A stretch of DNA of 48,424 bases from an uncultured Verrucomicrobiota bacterium. GTDB taxonomy: Bacteria > Verrucomicrobiota > Kiritimatiellia > RFP12 > UBA3636. Of the stretch, positions 1 through 8,979 are shown piece after piece. Below the pieces are notes generated by a model. That model was not told the origin of the DNA. It ran no database searches and was given only the letters and a program-made list of their open reading frames with translations. The stretch covers positions 1-48,424 of the forward strand of contig CASFKR010000002.1 in assembly GCA_949295265.1 (NCBI GenBank), read 5' to 3'. Every line of letters begins with the position of its first letter. Within the stretch, counting starts at the first letter, position 1. Made by a program: the position numbers and the translations under genes.

Positions 1-1
1 T

Positions 2-211
2 GGAGAAAGGCACAAGATTCTCACCTCACATGTCGTGAACCTTTCGCAGCGCATCAACAAGACGCCGGAATTTTACTACTATGCAGTTGCCGACGGCATC
101 CGGAGGCTTTTCACGCGATTCGGGCGAGGCTGGCGGCGGGACCGGGAGAAGCCTCCCGACCCAATAGAGAATCGCCAGATGCTTCTCCCCTTAGGCTTCT
201 TGCAAGAATAA
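2..211 (+). CDS. C-terminal fragment of an unrecognised protein, cut by the window edge
   Basis: An open frame enters from the left edge and gives 69 residues before tandem TAA stops. It contains KTPEFYYYAVADG and RRLFTRFGRGW and ends LPLGFLQE. The composition, basic and aromatic with few low-complexity runs, looks like a real protein end rather than a random frame. The start lies outside the window, so length and family cannot be judged. I do not recognise the family. A GC-rich hairpin follows 26 bases after the stop. Confidence 0.45.
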   Translation, partial: GERHKILTSHVVNLSQRINKTPEFYYYAVADGIRRLFTRFGRGWRRDREKPPDPIENRQMLLPLGFLQE

Positions 212-236
212 TAACTTGAACCTGAAGCAGGAGACA

Positions 237-278
237 CAAGACCCGCGGACGCGCCGAAACGCCTCGCGGGGCGTCTTG
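237..278 (+). terminator. Hairpin after the left-edge reading frame, without a T run
   Basis: CAAGAC plus CCGCG pair with CGCGG and GTCTTG, with a three-base bulge on the right arm. The position just after the stop of the partial gene suggests a transcript end, but no T run follows, so this could also be a Rho-dependent or processing site. Confidence 0.3.
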
Positions 279-729
279 GTGCACCCTCATAAAAAAAATG
301 GGGAATGTCCAAATTTCCGCCCAGATTATCCTGAAACCCCGCTGTTAAAACTGTATTTCAGCAAAAGCAGGGCGGCGTAGATTGCTGTCAGCGCTTCAAC
401 GGCTGCGTTGCAGCCGAAAAGAGGCGCAGAAAAACAATGCGAAAGGACACTTGCTTCAGGATTCGATTCGCTCATCCTTCGCATGAAAGTTCGACCCCTT
501 CAGAGTCGGAATATAGGGCGTTACGTTACCTCAAGTCTTCGGGTACCGCTCCCGCGGCATCCGGGGGCGGCTATTTCAGCCGACAAATTGCCGGTGCCGC
601 CTGAGTTTGCGTCCTTCGACCCCTTCGGGATCATCGCGGAATAATCCGTTCCTTTTTGGAGCGCTCTGCGCCCTGAGCAAAGACAGCGCAGGGAGACAGC
701 ACGTCGCGTGACGATACGCCCCGCAGCCG
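279..729. other. Intergenic region with two copies of a dispersed repeat
   Basis: No convincing gene. The stretch separates the left-edge reading frame from the end of operon A. Positions 466-508 and 601-636 (minus orientation) carry copies of a repeat centred on GAAGGGGTCGAA. Other copies lie near 32071-32116 and 36986-37018. No clear intrinsic terminator for operon A is visible. Confidence 0.5.
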
Positions 730-3291
730 CTACGGAAGGCGGCGGCAGACGCGGAAACCGATGTAGATGTAGCCGGCATAGACTGGCGAATTAAACTCAC
801 GGTCACATGCGCGCGGACTGCCGTAGTAGCCGAAACTTCCGCCCCGTATCGAGCGGAAATTCATGCGGTCCGACGGCGGCGGACGCTTGTCCACGGGGTC
901 AAGCCCGCCCGCAAGCCTTTCGTAGTGATAATTGTCTTCGCACCACTCGGCAACATTCCCGCCCAAATCGTACACGCCGTCGCGCGACACGTCGCGCCCG
1001 TCCGAGCCGCGCAGGTTCACGCATTTGCGCAGGCCCCGCGCGAGCGGCTCGTCACCCCACGGATAGAGGCGGTTCTCGCCGCGCCCGGATGCGACATACT
1101 CCCACTCGGCCTCCGTCGGCAGGCGATAGCCGTCCGCCGCGAGATTGCACGCCCAGCCGTTTTCCTCGTCGTAGGCGGGGGTCAGCCCCTCTTTCCGGGA
1201 AAGCCAGTTGCAGTAGGCGCGCGCGTCCCGCCAGGAAACGTAGATAACCGGATCATCGTCGCGCCACGACGTGGCCGAGCGCATCTCACGATGTTCGGGA
1301 CGGAATTCCTCGTACTCGCGATTCGTCACCTCGTATTTTCCGATGGCAAACGGAGAAACGGTCACCGGACGCGCCGGACCTTCGTCCCGCTCCTTCGCCC
1401 GGGCACCCATCGTGAACGTACCGCCGGGGATTTCGACCAGTTCCGGAACCGGCGGGACGACCGTGCCGTCCCATTTCGCGACCTCGTTGCGGACCAGCGC
1501 GACGGCCTTGAGATCCGCGCCGCCCCAGTCCGACCAATCGTAGACGTACGGCACCTGCACCCGCCTGCCGTCCTTCGTCACCCACTTCCGCTCGGCGCCC
1601 GTCATGCGGTCGCAGACGATGCGGACCTTCGTCGCGCCCTCGGGAATCGACCAGAGGAACGCCATTTCGCGCACCTCTCCACCCGTCGGCGGCAGGTAGA
1701 GCGGCAGGATGTGCGCATGACTCTTCTCCGCCAGCCACGGCAAATCCACATGCAGCGAATAGCGCGCCTCCTCATCGGACGCATTGACGTACTTTACGCG
1801 GAACGAATAGCTGCCGGACGCAAAATCCGGCGGCAGCGTCCATTCCGTGCCCTGCGTCGCGTCCCATGTCAGCACGGGCTCGCCCGCAACGGCGCACTGC
1901 GTCCACATGCGCTGCGTACCGTTGTAGCCGAGCGCCAGCGAGTTCCGTTCGGTCTCCTGCGCGGCAATCTGCCGCCGGCCGGAGGTCTCCACCACCGTCT
2001 TCCCGTCGCGACGGATGGCGAAGCGCGGCGTCGCGCCGGGAACCATCGGCGCGGCGAGCGACTGAAATCCGGCCGGAACGTGCGCGGAAACGGTCTTCTC
2101 GCGGCCGTCCGGACCGGCTTGGGCGATTTCCAGTTCGGCCGGAGCCGTCAGCAGCGCGCTCATGTAGACGTTGTCCTCCACATCGTCATGCACCTGGAGG
2201 AACGTATCCCGGAAATCCTGCCACGGCGTCTCCGTTTCGGGACGGAAAACGCGCGTGAGACGCTTCGGGCGCGGTCGGTATGCGGCGTAAAGCTTGTCCT
2301 GCCGGATTTCCGGGTAGCGGCCCCGGCTCTTGTAGGCGGCGGCGAAGTACGCCGTGAGGTCGAGGAAGGCCTCGTCGCGGCATGCCCAGACGCGGTTCTC
2401 CAGATCGTGCGGCAGCGAACCGCCCGTCCAGCCGCTGAGGTAGATTCCCGAATCCTCGCCGTTGTCGTTCCACGTCACGATTTCGACGAGTTCCGGCTGC
2501 ATCGCGACGATATTCCGCCAGATTTCCGCATACCCGGAAACGCCGCGGTAGTCGCGCAGATTCGAGCTGTTGTATGCGGGGCAGGGTCCGGCCATGTAGA
2601 TTTTGCCGTTCTTCATTGCGGCCAGACGCCCCGCCGCCATCCGGTCGATGAACTCCGGCACCGTGTTGTCGCAGCCGAAGAAGAATATGCCGTCGCAGAC
2701 GAAATCGGGATCGCGGAAGATATCGTTTTCCACGAGGTCGAACGTCTCGTACATCGTGTGGTTCGAAACGCCGTAAGCGGGCACAATCAGGTAGTCCCCG
2801 ACGCCGCGCTTTTCGAGCTCGGCCTTGAAATCGACGTACTTGTTCGTCAGCCGGTTGCTGCCCGACCAGCCCGAGATGAACGGCCGCCCGCCGTAGCGGA
2901 ACAGGTTCGCCCGGTCATGGAACATCACGCCCATGTCGGGATGGTTGTTCCTGTGCAGCGCCTCCTTCGTGCCATCCGGCGAAAAGAACACCTTGAAGTC
3001 CGTCCCCAGCGATTCGGCCGCCGCGAAGATGTTCGAGCTCGCCTGCACATAGCCTTCGAACGACTTCCATTCGCCCGTCTCCGGATCTTTGCGTTTCCAG
3101 TTGCCGCAATTGAGCGCCCAGCCCTCCACACCGTAGAGCCGGGCAATCATCATCTCCTTGCGGTAGGATTCGACATCCTGGTAGAAGCACGTCATGTAGT
3201 GCGCAAACACCGTACGCGCCCCCTCGACTTCGCCCGCCGCCGCAACCGACGTGCAGCCGACCAGCGCCGCCATCACCCCCAAATTCTTCAT
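730..3291 (-). CDS. GH71-like lipoprotein with C-terminal FGE-sulfatase-like domain
   Basis: 853-residue protein, last gene of operon A, 40 bases after its paralogue. The N-terminus reaches LVGC at about residue 13, a plausible lipobox. Residues ~28-400 look like glycoside hydrolase family 71: an opening FAHYM, then GVEGWALNCGNW, and EIVTWNDNGEDS near residue 270. GH71 enzymes are known as alpha-1,3-glucanases. From about residue 618 to the end is a formylglycine-generating-enzyme (SUMF1) fold: EIPGGTFTMGA, YEVTNREYEEF, YRLPTEAEWEY, YDLGGNVAEW, IRGGSFGYYG and GFRVCRR. The first active-site cysteine expected after RGGS is absent (FGYYG), so this is probably a binding or structural domain. I chose the start at 3291 because GGGAG precedes it and an N-terminal export signal follows. 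The catalytic activity is inferred only. Confidence 0.8.
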   Translation of the reverse strand: MKNLGVMAALVGCTSVAAAGEVEGARTVFAHYMTCFYQDVESYRKEMMIARLYGVEGWALNCGNWKRKDPETGEWKSFEGYVQASSNIFAAAESLGTDFKVFFSPDGTKEALHRNNHPDMGVMFHDRANLFRYGGRPFISGWSGSNRLTNKYVDFKAELEKRGVGDYLIVPAYGVSNHTMYETFDLVENDIFRDPDFVCDGIFFFGCDNTVPEFIDRMAAGRLAAMKNGKIYMAGPCPAYNSSNLRDYRGVSGYAEIWRNIVAMQPELVEIVTWNDNGEDSGIYLSGWTGGSLPHDLENRVWACRDEAFLDLTAYFAAAYKSRGRYPEIRQDKLYAAYRPRPKRLTRVFRPETETPWQDFRDTFLQVHDDVEDNVYMSALLTAPAELEIAQAGPDGREKTVSAHVPAGFQSLAAPMVPGATPRFAIRRDGKTVVETSGRRQIAAQETERNSLALGYNGTQRMWTQCAVAGEPVLTWDATQGTEWTLPPDFASGSYSFRVKYVNASDEEARYSLHVDLPWLAEKSHAHILPLYLPPTGGEVREMAFLWSIPEGATKVRIVCDRMTGAERKWVTKDGRRVQVPYVYDWSDWGGADLKAVALVRNEVAKWDGTVVPPVPELVEIPGGTFTMGARAKERDEGPARPVTVSPFAIGKYEVTNREYEEFRPEHREMRSATSWRDDDPVIYVSWRDARAYCNWLSRKEGLTPAYDEENGWACNLAADGYRLPTEAEWEYVASGRGENRLYPWGDEPLARGLRKCVNLRGSDGRDVSRDGVYDLGGNVAEWCEDNYHYERLAGGLDPVDKRPPPSDRMNFRSIRGGSFGYYGSPRACDREFNSPVYAGYIYIGFRVCRRLP

Positions 3292-3331
3292 AACTCCGCT
3301 CCCTTTCTTTCCGGCCGATACCGCACGGCGC

Positions 3332-5578
3332 CTACTCCACCCGGCGGACATCGAACCGCCGGATTTCGGCGCCCTGCATGCCCCAGCTGTCGCGCGCATC
3401 GGCCGCAAGCCACAGCATCTCGCCCTGCGCGAGCGGCACGCCCGTTGCCAGCAGCCTCGCCTCCTCGCCGCCTTTGACGGTCTGCACCGCGCGCTCTTCC
3501 GTTCCGCGCTCGAACGAGAAGCGCATCTGCCCGTGCCCTTCGCCGCCCGCAACGACGGCCTCGAAATCGTACGTACCGGACTCCGGCGCCCGCCAGCCCA
3601 GCAGCATCAGGCATTCCTTCCGCGGCCCGAGCACAACCGTCCCGTTCGTCGAGACGCTGCAACCGCCGCCGTGGCCCCACGGATTCTTCTCGCCGGTACC
3701 GGCCTGACGCCGCTTCGCCGCGCCGCCCGCCCAGTCCATGACGGTGTAGCCGCCGTCGTGCGCGATGATGGGCGGCGGCCCGTATTTGTAGGCGGCATAC
3801 CAGCGCGCATGCCCCGTCGTGTCCTTGAACGGATTCGTCACGAACGGCGCATCCTTGAGATCCGTGAGCCGCCACGTGAAGCCGACGCCGTACCCAGCCT
3901 TGTCCGCGACGAGCGGATCCGTCCGGTCGCGATACTCCTCCAGGTTGGTGCGGCCATCCCCGTCGGGGTCGGCGGACGCATCGGCGCCCGTGGCCGTCGC
4001 GAGGAGCGGGAAGCGGCCGAAATACACCATTTCGAACCAGTTCGGCAGACCGTCCCCGTCGTCATCCGCATTCTCCGTATAAACGAAGGGCTCAACCTCC
4101 GGAAAGTCTCTCTTCCATTCGGCCGCATCGTTCGAGCCGTAAGCGGCGAGCGTCATGTCCTCGCGCCAGGCCTCGCGCGCGACCCGTTCGGGGCACGTCC
4201 AGTCCAGCACGGTTTCGCCGTCGCGGCGCAGAACAACCCGGATGGCGCCCTCCTGCAGCGGGAACTGGCGGAAGGAATAGCCGGCCGGCGCCTCGCAGGT
4301 CCCATAGCCTTCGACCTCCACCTGCGCGGGTGCCGTCAGGAACGTCGAAACCTCGAGCACCGTCGGCCGGTGCGCGCGCCGCGAGAGGAACGGATAGGCA
4401 TCCTCCGTCGAAAGCGCGCGGCGGAAGATGGCGTGCACTTCGTCCTGCGCGACCGTCGGCTCGCGCCCCGTTTTCCACGTTTCGGCGAAGTGGCGGTTGA
4501 CCCGTGCGACGGTGTAACCTGTGCCGTAGGCCGGAGCCATCGACGATTCCTCGCCGTAGTCGTTCCATGTCACGAACTGCAGCAGCCGCGAATCATTCGC
4601 CATCGCCGCCTGCCAGTTCGCCCGCAGCCGGTCCAGCCCGGCGCCCGTGATGATGCCGCCGAGTTTGTTCGAGTACTGGAAGAAAAGCGGCTGACTCCAC
4701 GAGCCGCCCGCCGCCTTCACGCCCGCGATGAGGTTCGTGTTGAAGCCCCAGGCGTTGTCCGTGGCGAGGAAGCCGCCGACCGCGTCGAACGTCTCGCCCG
4801 CCCAGCGGCCGATGGCGTCCATCTGCTCCGGCGTTGCATCGCGGATGTTCGCCATCGCGTCCAGTGAGCCGTGCAGAAAGACCGGGCACGGCAGCGCCGC
4901 CCGCCACGCCGCCCACGCCGCCGCGATGCGCACCCGCCACGCCTCGTGCGTCTCGCCCTCCTGCCGCTTCGGCACAATGTTCTCCGAGTAGTAGCCGAAG
5001 AAGAGAGGCTTGCCCGCGAAGCGCGCGAGATTGGGCGAATCCAGGTGGCGCAGCACAAATTGCGCGGATGCGACGTACTGGTCGAGCATCGTGCCGTCGT
5101 CCGGGCCGTGCGGATGGCAGCTCGCATCGAAGCAGATGGTCAGCCCGAAATCGACCTTCATTTCCTCGGCGGCCTGGAAGAAGACGTCCAGCTGACGCTT
5201 CGCGCCGTTCTGACCCGCCCAGGCGTCGAACGCGAATCCGTCGATGCCCGCGCGCATCGCCCGCGCAATCTCCATTTTGGCGTTGGCGAGCGCATTCGTC
5301 TCGAACCCCTGCGGCAAAAGCGGCCAGTTGACGATCCGGCCGCCCCCGGCGTCGTAGCCGTTTTGCCGGGCACGCTCCCAACGCGCCTCCGGCGTCATCG
5401 CCGCCTCGTTGCGGAATGAGTACGGCAGCGCCCCGTGCGCCGCCGGCCAGCATCCCATGAAGTGTGCGAAAACCTTCCGCTCGGGGGGCGGCGGGAGCGA
5501 AGCTCCCTGCCGGGGCCCCATGCACCCCGCGGCCGCGAGAAGTGCGCAGAAAAGCAACGGGAATCCGACTCGCTTCAT
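3332..5578 (-). CDS. GH71-like lipoprotein with TSP3-like calcium-binding segment
   Basis: 748 residues. The signal ends LLAAAGC, so it is a likely lipoprotein and client of the LspA coded at 37339. It opens FAHFMGCW and has GIDGFAFDAW and FVTWNDYGEES near residue 330, the pattern of GH71 (alpha-1,3-glucanase family in fungi). It is paralogous to the next gene downstream. Around residues 500-550 two acidic stretches, DDDGDGLPNWFE and DPDGDGRTNLEEY, resemble thrombospondin type 3 or dockerin-like calcium loops. A C-terminal beta-sandwich (about 570-748) may bind carbohydrate. AGGA lies about five bases before the ATG. The substrate is uncertain, because many bacterial GH71 relatives are uncharacterised. 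Confidence 0.8.
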   Translation of the reverse strand: MKRVGFPLLFCALLAAAGCMGPRQGASLPPPPERKVFAHFMGCWPAAHGALPYSFRNEAAMTPEARWERARQNGYDAGGGRIVNWPLLPQGFETNALANAKMEIARAMRAGIDGFAFDAWAGQNGAKRQLDVFFQAAEEMKVDFGLTICFDASCHPHGPDDGTMLDQYVASAQFVLRHLDSPNLARFAGKPLFFGYYSENIVPKRQEGETHEAWRVRIAAAWAAWRAALPCPVFLHGSLDAMANIRDATPEQMDAIGRWAGETFDAVGGFLATDNAWGFNTNLIAGVKAAGGSWSQPLFFQYSNKLGGIITGAGLDRLRANWQAAMANDSRLLQFVTWNDYGEESSMAPAYGTGYTVARVNRHFAETWKTGREPTVAQDEVHAIFRRALSTEDAYPFLSRRAHRPTVLEVSTFLTAPAQVEVEGYGTCEAPAGYSFRQFPLQEGAIRVVLRRDGETVLDWTCPERVAREAWREDMTLAAYGSNDAAEWKRDFPEVEPFVYTENADDDGDGLPNWFEMVYFGRFPLLATATGADASADPDGDGRTNLEEYRDRTDPLVADKAGYGVGFTWRLTDLKDAPFVTNPFKDTTGHARWYAAYKYGPPPIIAHDGGYTVMDWAGGAAKRRQAGTGEKNPWGHGGGCSVSTNGTVVLGPRKECLMLLGWRAPESGTYDFEAVVAGGEGHGQMRFSFERGTEERAVQTVKGGEEARLLATGVPLAQGEMLWLAADARDSWGMQGAEIRRFDVRRVE

Positions 5579-5597
5579 CCGGGTCCTGCCCTCCCTC

Positions 5598-7175
5598 TTA
5601 CTGAATGGAGATGATCAGCCCGCGCCGGGCCGGCGCCGTGTAGATGAGCGCGCAGCCGTCGGAGGAGACGGACAGCTCGCCGTGATTGTCCGGGTTGTCC
5701 ACCCAGACGGTCTGCTCCTGCAGCGCCGCAAACACGTCCCCGCCGACGGCGCTGCCCGCCTGCAGCAGCGTCACGGAGCCCTTCGGGTTTGCGAGATCGA
5801 ATGCTTTCGTCGTCAGCTCCAGCGAAATCGGGCGGCACGTCTCCACGGTCTTCGTCGTGAATCCGCCCTGCGCATACACGGGGGCGCGCGCCGCGCCGCC
5901 CGCATCGCGCCAGCCCTCCTCCGGAATCTCGAGCGCAACGGTCGTGCCGTAGTTGAGGGCGGCCTCGCCCGTCACCTCCATGCGGCTCGCCGGACCCGTC
6001 ACGCGGACGCAGTTGTTGGAGAATTGCTCCCTCGAGCCGATCTCCAGCGCGCCGAACGACGCCGTGCCGTTGTTCAGCACCAGCGCGCAGTCGCCGAATT
6101 GCGCCGCTTCCTGCCAGGCATGATGACCGACCTTCGCCGTCTTCAGCGTCGAAAGACTTCCCCCTTCGCAGACCGTAATCGTCGAGGCGCTCCGGATGGA
6201 CAGGACATGCTGCGCCGCCAGGACGGCGCTGTTGGAGACGACGACATCCGTCCACGCCAGACTGCACGACCCGACGTCCCCGGCATACGCCGTACTCCCC
6301 AGCGCATGCGAACCGCCGTCGAAAATAAACGACAGCCCGGGATTCTCGCGCTTGTGCGAGCGCACACACCCGGCCTCAAAGGCCGCCCCCGCCGTGAACA
6401 GCCACCGGCCGGGTCCCTCCCCCTCGGAGGCAACATCGCCCGTCGTCTTGAATACGGAACCCTCGATGAGCATCTCTACCGGCTTGGTTTCGTCATTGAC
6501 GAGATTGAAGGCCGGCAGATTCCAGGTCGTGCCGTCCGTCAGATGGACACGGCTTGTTTTTCCGGAGCCGAACTGGAGCCGCATCGACGGCGTTTTCGGC
6601 GAAGACGCGACCTCCAACGCCACGCGCTCGAAGCGGAGATTGATGCCGACCGCGTTATGATAGGCGCGATTGAGAAAGAAGCCGCCTGCATCCTCGTTCG
6701 GCTGCCCCCACTGCGTCGTTCCCTTCGCCGTGCCGGTGACGCGGATTGTGCCGTCCTGAAATACCAGCAGCGGGACGGGCAGCGGGTTCCCGTCTCCATC
6801 CTTCAGCGTATCCGCGCACTTGATGCTCATGTTGTTCGAGACGGTCAGCGTATGCGTCGCCAGGTCGAACAGCATCGTGCCGACGGCCGTCGCCTCGCAG
6901 ATGAAGTTGGAAACGACGGCGTCCGCATTGAACCGGATGGTCTTGTCCACCGCAGTCCCTCCGAAGAAGACCCGGTCTGCCGCGCCGGGACCCGTCAGAA
7001 TGGATTCGGAAGACTCGGCCGTCCACGTCCAGTTGGCGGGGTCTTCAAACGCCTCGCCCGCAAACGTCCACGTCAGGTCGCGCGATGCGTCCGCCGCCAT
7101 CATCATGCCCGGAAAGGCGACACCGAGTCCCGAAAGGACCGCAACCATCCATTCTGAAACAAACTTATTTCTCAT
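5598..7175 (-). CDS. Secreted beta-helix repeat protein of operon A
   Basis: 525 residues, with a signal peptide (basic start, VAVLSGLGVAF core, cleavage near MMAADA). The rest is rich in short beta-strand phrases ending in T, V, N and D, such as LATHTLTVSNN and GTASFGALEIG, as in autotransporter-associated beta-strand or pectate-lyase-like helices. No catalytic motif is recognisable. The N-terminal pattern of W, a glycine-rich strand, ANW, 'xLFa' and a DL-HTLT strand matches the beta-helix protein at 23195-25402, so the two are diverged paralogues. The start at 7175 has GGAG six bases upstream. It could be a surface adhesin, sugar-capturing protein or lyase. Confidence 0.7.
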   Translation of the reverse strand: MRNKFVSEWMVAVLSGLGVAFPGMMMAADASRDLTWTFAGEAFEDPANWTWTAESSESILTGPGAADRVFFGGTAVDKTIRFNADAVVSNFICEATAVGTMLFDLATHTLTVSNNMSIKCADTLKDGDGNPLPVPLLVFQDGTIRVTGTAKGTTQWGQPNEDAGGFFLNRAYHNAVGINLRFERVALEVASSPKTPSMRLQFGSGKTSRVHLTDGTTWNLPAFNLVNDETKPVEMLIEGSVFKTTGDVASEGEGPGRWLFTAGAAFEAGCVRSHKRENPGLSFIFDGGSHALGSTAYAGDVGSCSLAWTDVVVSNSAVLAAQHVLSIRSASTITVCEGGSLSTLKTAKVGHHAWQEAAQFGDCALVLNNGTASFGALEIGSREQFSNNCVRVTGPASRMEVTGEAALNYGTTVALEIPEEGWRDAGGAARAPVYAQGGFTTKTVETCRPISLELTTKAFDLANPKGSVTLLQAGSAVGGDVFAALQEQTVWVDNPDNHGELSVSSDGCALIYTAPARRGLIISIQ

Positions 7176-7239
7176 GATTTTCTCCGTATTCCAAGCTCCG
7201 CACAGGAGCAAAAGTCCAAGTCATTGCCGCCGCTTTTGC

Positions 7240-8808
7240 TCACCGCCCGGCTGCGCCGTCCGGGCCGGGTGCCGCCGCTTCAATCTCGCACCAGAGCCCC
7301 CGTGCGCCGCCCGCCTCTTCGCTGGCGAGGGAGACGGCGTTCATGCCGTCCTGCAGGGTACCCGCCGCGAACGGGACGCGCCAGCCGCACACCACCCCGG
7401 TCTCCGCCGGATTCCGCGCGAACCGTTTGAGGTTCTCCTCCCGCACCGGGGCGCCGCAGGGCGCCGCGCCGTTGAGCGTGAGCCGGGGCGGCAGCCGGTC
7501 GGCATCCAGCGCCACCACGACCGAGCAGGCGGCGCCCGCCGCCGTGCCCACGCGGATGCGCACCGTACCGCCCGAGGCGAGGGCAATCGGCAGCTGATGA
7601 CCGTCGTCCATGCCCTCCGGCACGCAGTCGTGGAATGCGGGGAGGTACCGCCGTGCGGCGGCGCGGACGGTTTCGGGCGTGCAGCCGCGCGTGTAGAGAG
7701 AGCGCTGCACGTCATCCGGGAGGTACGCCGTATTGAAGAAGTAGACGCCTTCGGCTCCGGCGGTGAAAGCGTTGTCCGCCCAGCCCGCGAGCGCCGGGCC
7801 GTCGATGGCCGAGACTTCGCCGGTGCAACTCACGTTGTCGCAGACGCAGGGCAGCACCGTTACGGCGGGGTTCGCCGCTTCGAGGCGCGCACGCCAGCCG
7901 GCAAAATCGAAATCGTAGTCCGCGCCCGCCCAGAAATTCGCGACGGCAATCATGTCCACAAGCCCCTCCCGCGCCCACGTCTCTGGGTCGTAGCCGAAAG
8001 CCAGCGCAGCTTCGTAACTGGAGGGCACCCGCGTCGACAGGAGAATTGCGTGCCCGCGCGCCTTCGCCTTCTCATTAGCGTAGTCGCGGCAGCGGCGGAT
8101 GAAGGCGGTGAGAATCGGCGCCTGTTCGCGTTCCCTGCCGGGCGTCAGATGCTCCCAGAAACGCATAAAATCCAACTCGAATCCGTCCGCGTCATAGCGG
8201 TCGACCAGTTCGCGGAAAATGCCGAAGGAGAAATCCTGCACCGCGGGCTTCGAATAGTCGAGCGCGTGGCGCGTCCAGTTGCCATCGGTGCCGGGTTCGC
8301 GGCGAAGCTCGGGGTGGTCATACCAGAATCGGTTCGTGCGGATGCTCCACTCGAGATTGACGTCGTGGACGTCGTTCATCCGCTGCGAGATCCACACGCT
8401 CACACCCTTCTTCCGGCCGTATTCGCACCAGACGCTGTAGCAGTCGAAGCCGGCGTCGTGCATCCGCTTCGCGTTCAGCGGCCATTCGTTCGGCTCAATG
8501 CCCCGTGCCTTTGCCTCATCGACGGCCATCCAGATGGGGTCGCAAGCCTTCGAATCGTAGGAGGCGCGTTGCCCGTTGGCGCACGCGAAGTAGTGCGTCA
8601 CCTTTCCGCCTTCTGTGATCGTATCGAGATACCGCCGCGCGCCGTCTGCGGAGGCGACGCGCTCCTCGACGGGCACGAACGTTTTCATGCAGCCCGCCTT
8701 GAAATAATGGTCATTGTCGCCGTTCACCACGAGGATGGGGCGTCCCCCCGCCTGTTCCCGGAACGGTTGCACGACAGGATCCGAACCGGGTTGAATTGTC
8801 TGCTTCAT
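7240..8808 (-). CDS. GHL10-like TIM-barrel hydrolase, first gene of operon A
   Basis: 522 residues. It resembles glycosyl-hydrolase-like family 10 / DUF187 barrel proteins: CMKTFVPVEERV, GFDCYSVWCEYGRKKGVSVWIS, then near residue 207 DADGFELDFMRFWEH, and later AGAEGVYFFNTAY. The acidic pair in GFELDF is the likely functional centre. There is no signal peptide, so it is predicted cytoplasmic, unlike the secreted genes that follow. The start at 8808 has no Shine-Dalgarno site. I chose it because the first eight residues (MKQTIQPG) and about 180 bases upstream are conserved with the GH92 gene at 27693, with synonymous changes in codons 2 and 4. The substrate is unknown. Confidence 0.65.
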   Translation of the reverse strand: MKQTIQPGSDPVVQPFREQAGGRPILVVNGDNDHYFKAGCMKTFVPVEERVASADGARRYLDTITEGGKVTHYFACANGQRASYDSKACDPIWMAVDEAKARGIEPNEWPLNAKRMHDAGFDCYSVWCEYGRKKGVSVWISQRMNDVHDVNLEWSIRTNRFWYDHPELRREPGTDGNWTRHALDYSKPAVQDFSFGIFRELVDRYDADGFELDFMRFWEHLTPGREREQAPILTAFIRRCRDYANEKAKARGHAILLSTRVPSSYEAALAFGYDPETWAREGLVDMIAVANFWAGADYDFDFAGWRARLEAANPAVTVLPCVCDNVSCTGEVSAIDGPALAGWADNAFTAGAEGVYFFNTAYLPDDVQRSLYTRGCTPETVRAAARRYLPAFHDCVPEGMDDGHQLPIALASGGTVRIRVGTAAGAACSVVVALDADRLPPRLTLNGAAPCGAPVREENLKRFARNPAETGVVCGWRVPFAAGTLQDGMNAVSLASEEAGGARGLWCEIEAAAPGPDGAAGR

Positions 8809-8871
8809 GACCGAAGGTCTGCTGATCGTGTGTATTTTTCTGTTTTGCTTTGCGGGGCATGGGCGCGGCCG

Positions 8872-8889
8872 CTTCGGGGGTCTCCGAAG
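8872..8889 (-). promoter_or_regulatory. Leader hairpin A
   Basis: CTTCGG pairs with CCGAAG around a six-base loop, about 12-29 bases after the predicted transcript start. The homologous hairpin before operon B keeps the fold with compensating changes. No T run follows directly, so it looks like a regulatory or stabilising leader element rather than a terminator. Confidence 0.55.
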
Positions 8890-8951
8890 GACGCCCCTTT
8901 CGAACCCAACATACCCCAACCCCTGCATGCTTGAAAAGAAAATTTTTCTCT

Positions 8952-8970
8952 ATTAATGCCCGATTGATGC
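8952..8970 (-). promoter_or_regulatory. Tandem half-site operator candidate A
   Basis: On the minus strand GCATCAAT and GCATTAAT repeat with an 11-base period, just upstream of the -35 region. Operon B has GCACTAAG and GCACTAAT at 27861-27843 with the same period and position. This is the geometry expected for a dimeric or two-domain activator binding one DNA face. Confidence 0.5.
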
Positions 8971-8979
8971 CGACCGCGG

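Noticed and set aside
730-3291. Sulfatase-activating enzyme function for the FGE-like domain
   Set aside because: The expected first active-site cysteine is absent and no sulfatase gene lies in the window.
925-3477. Very long plus-strand open frame opposite the GH71-FGE gene
   Set aside because: An antisense shadow caused by high GC at third positions. It is Arg/His/Val rich, has no domain motif, and the minus strand codes a clear multi-domain protein.
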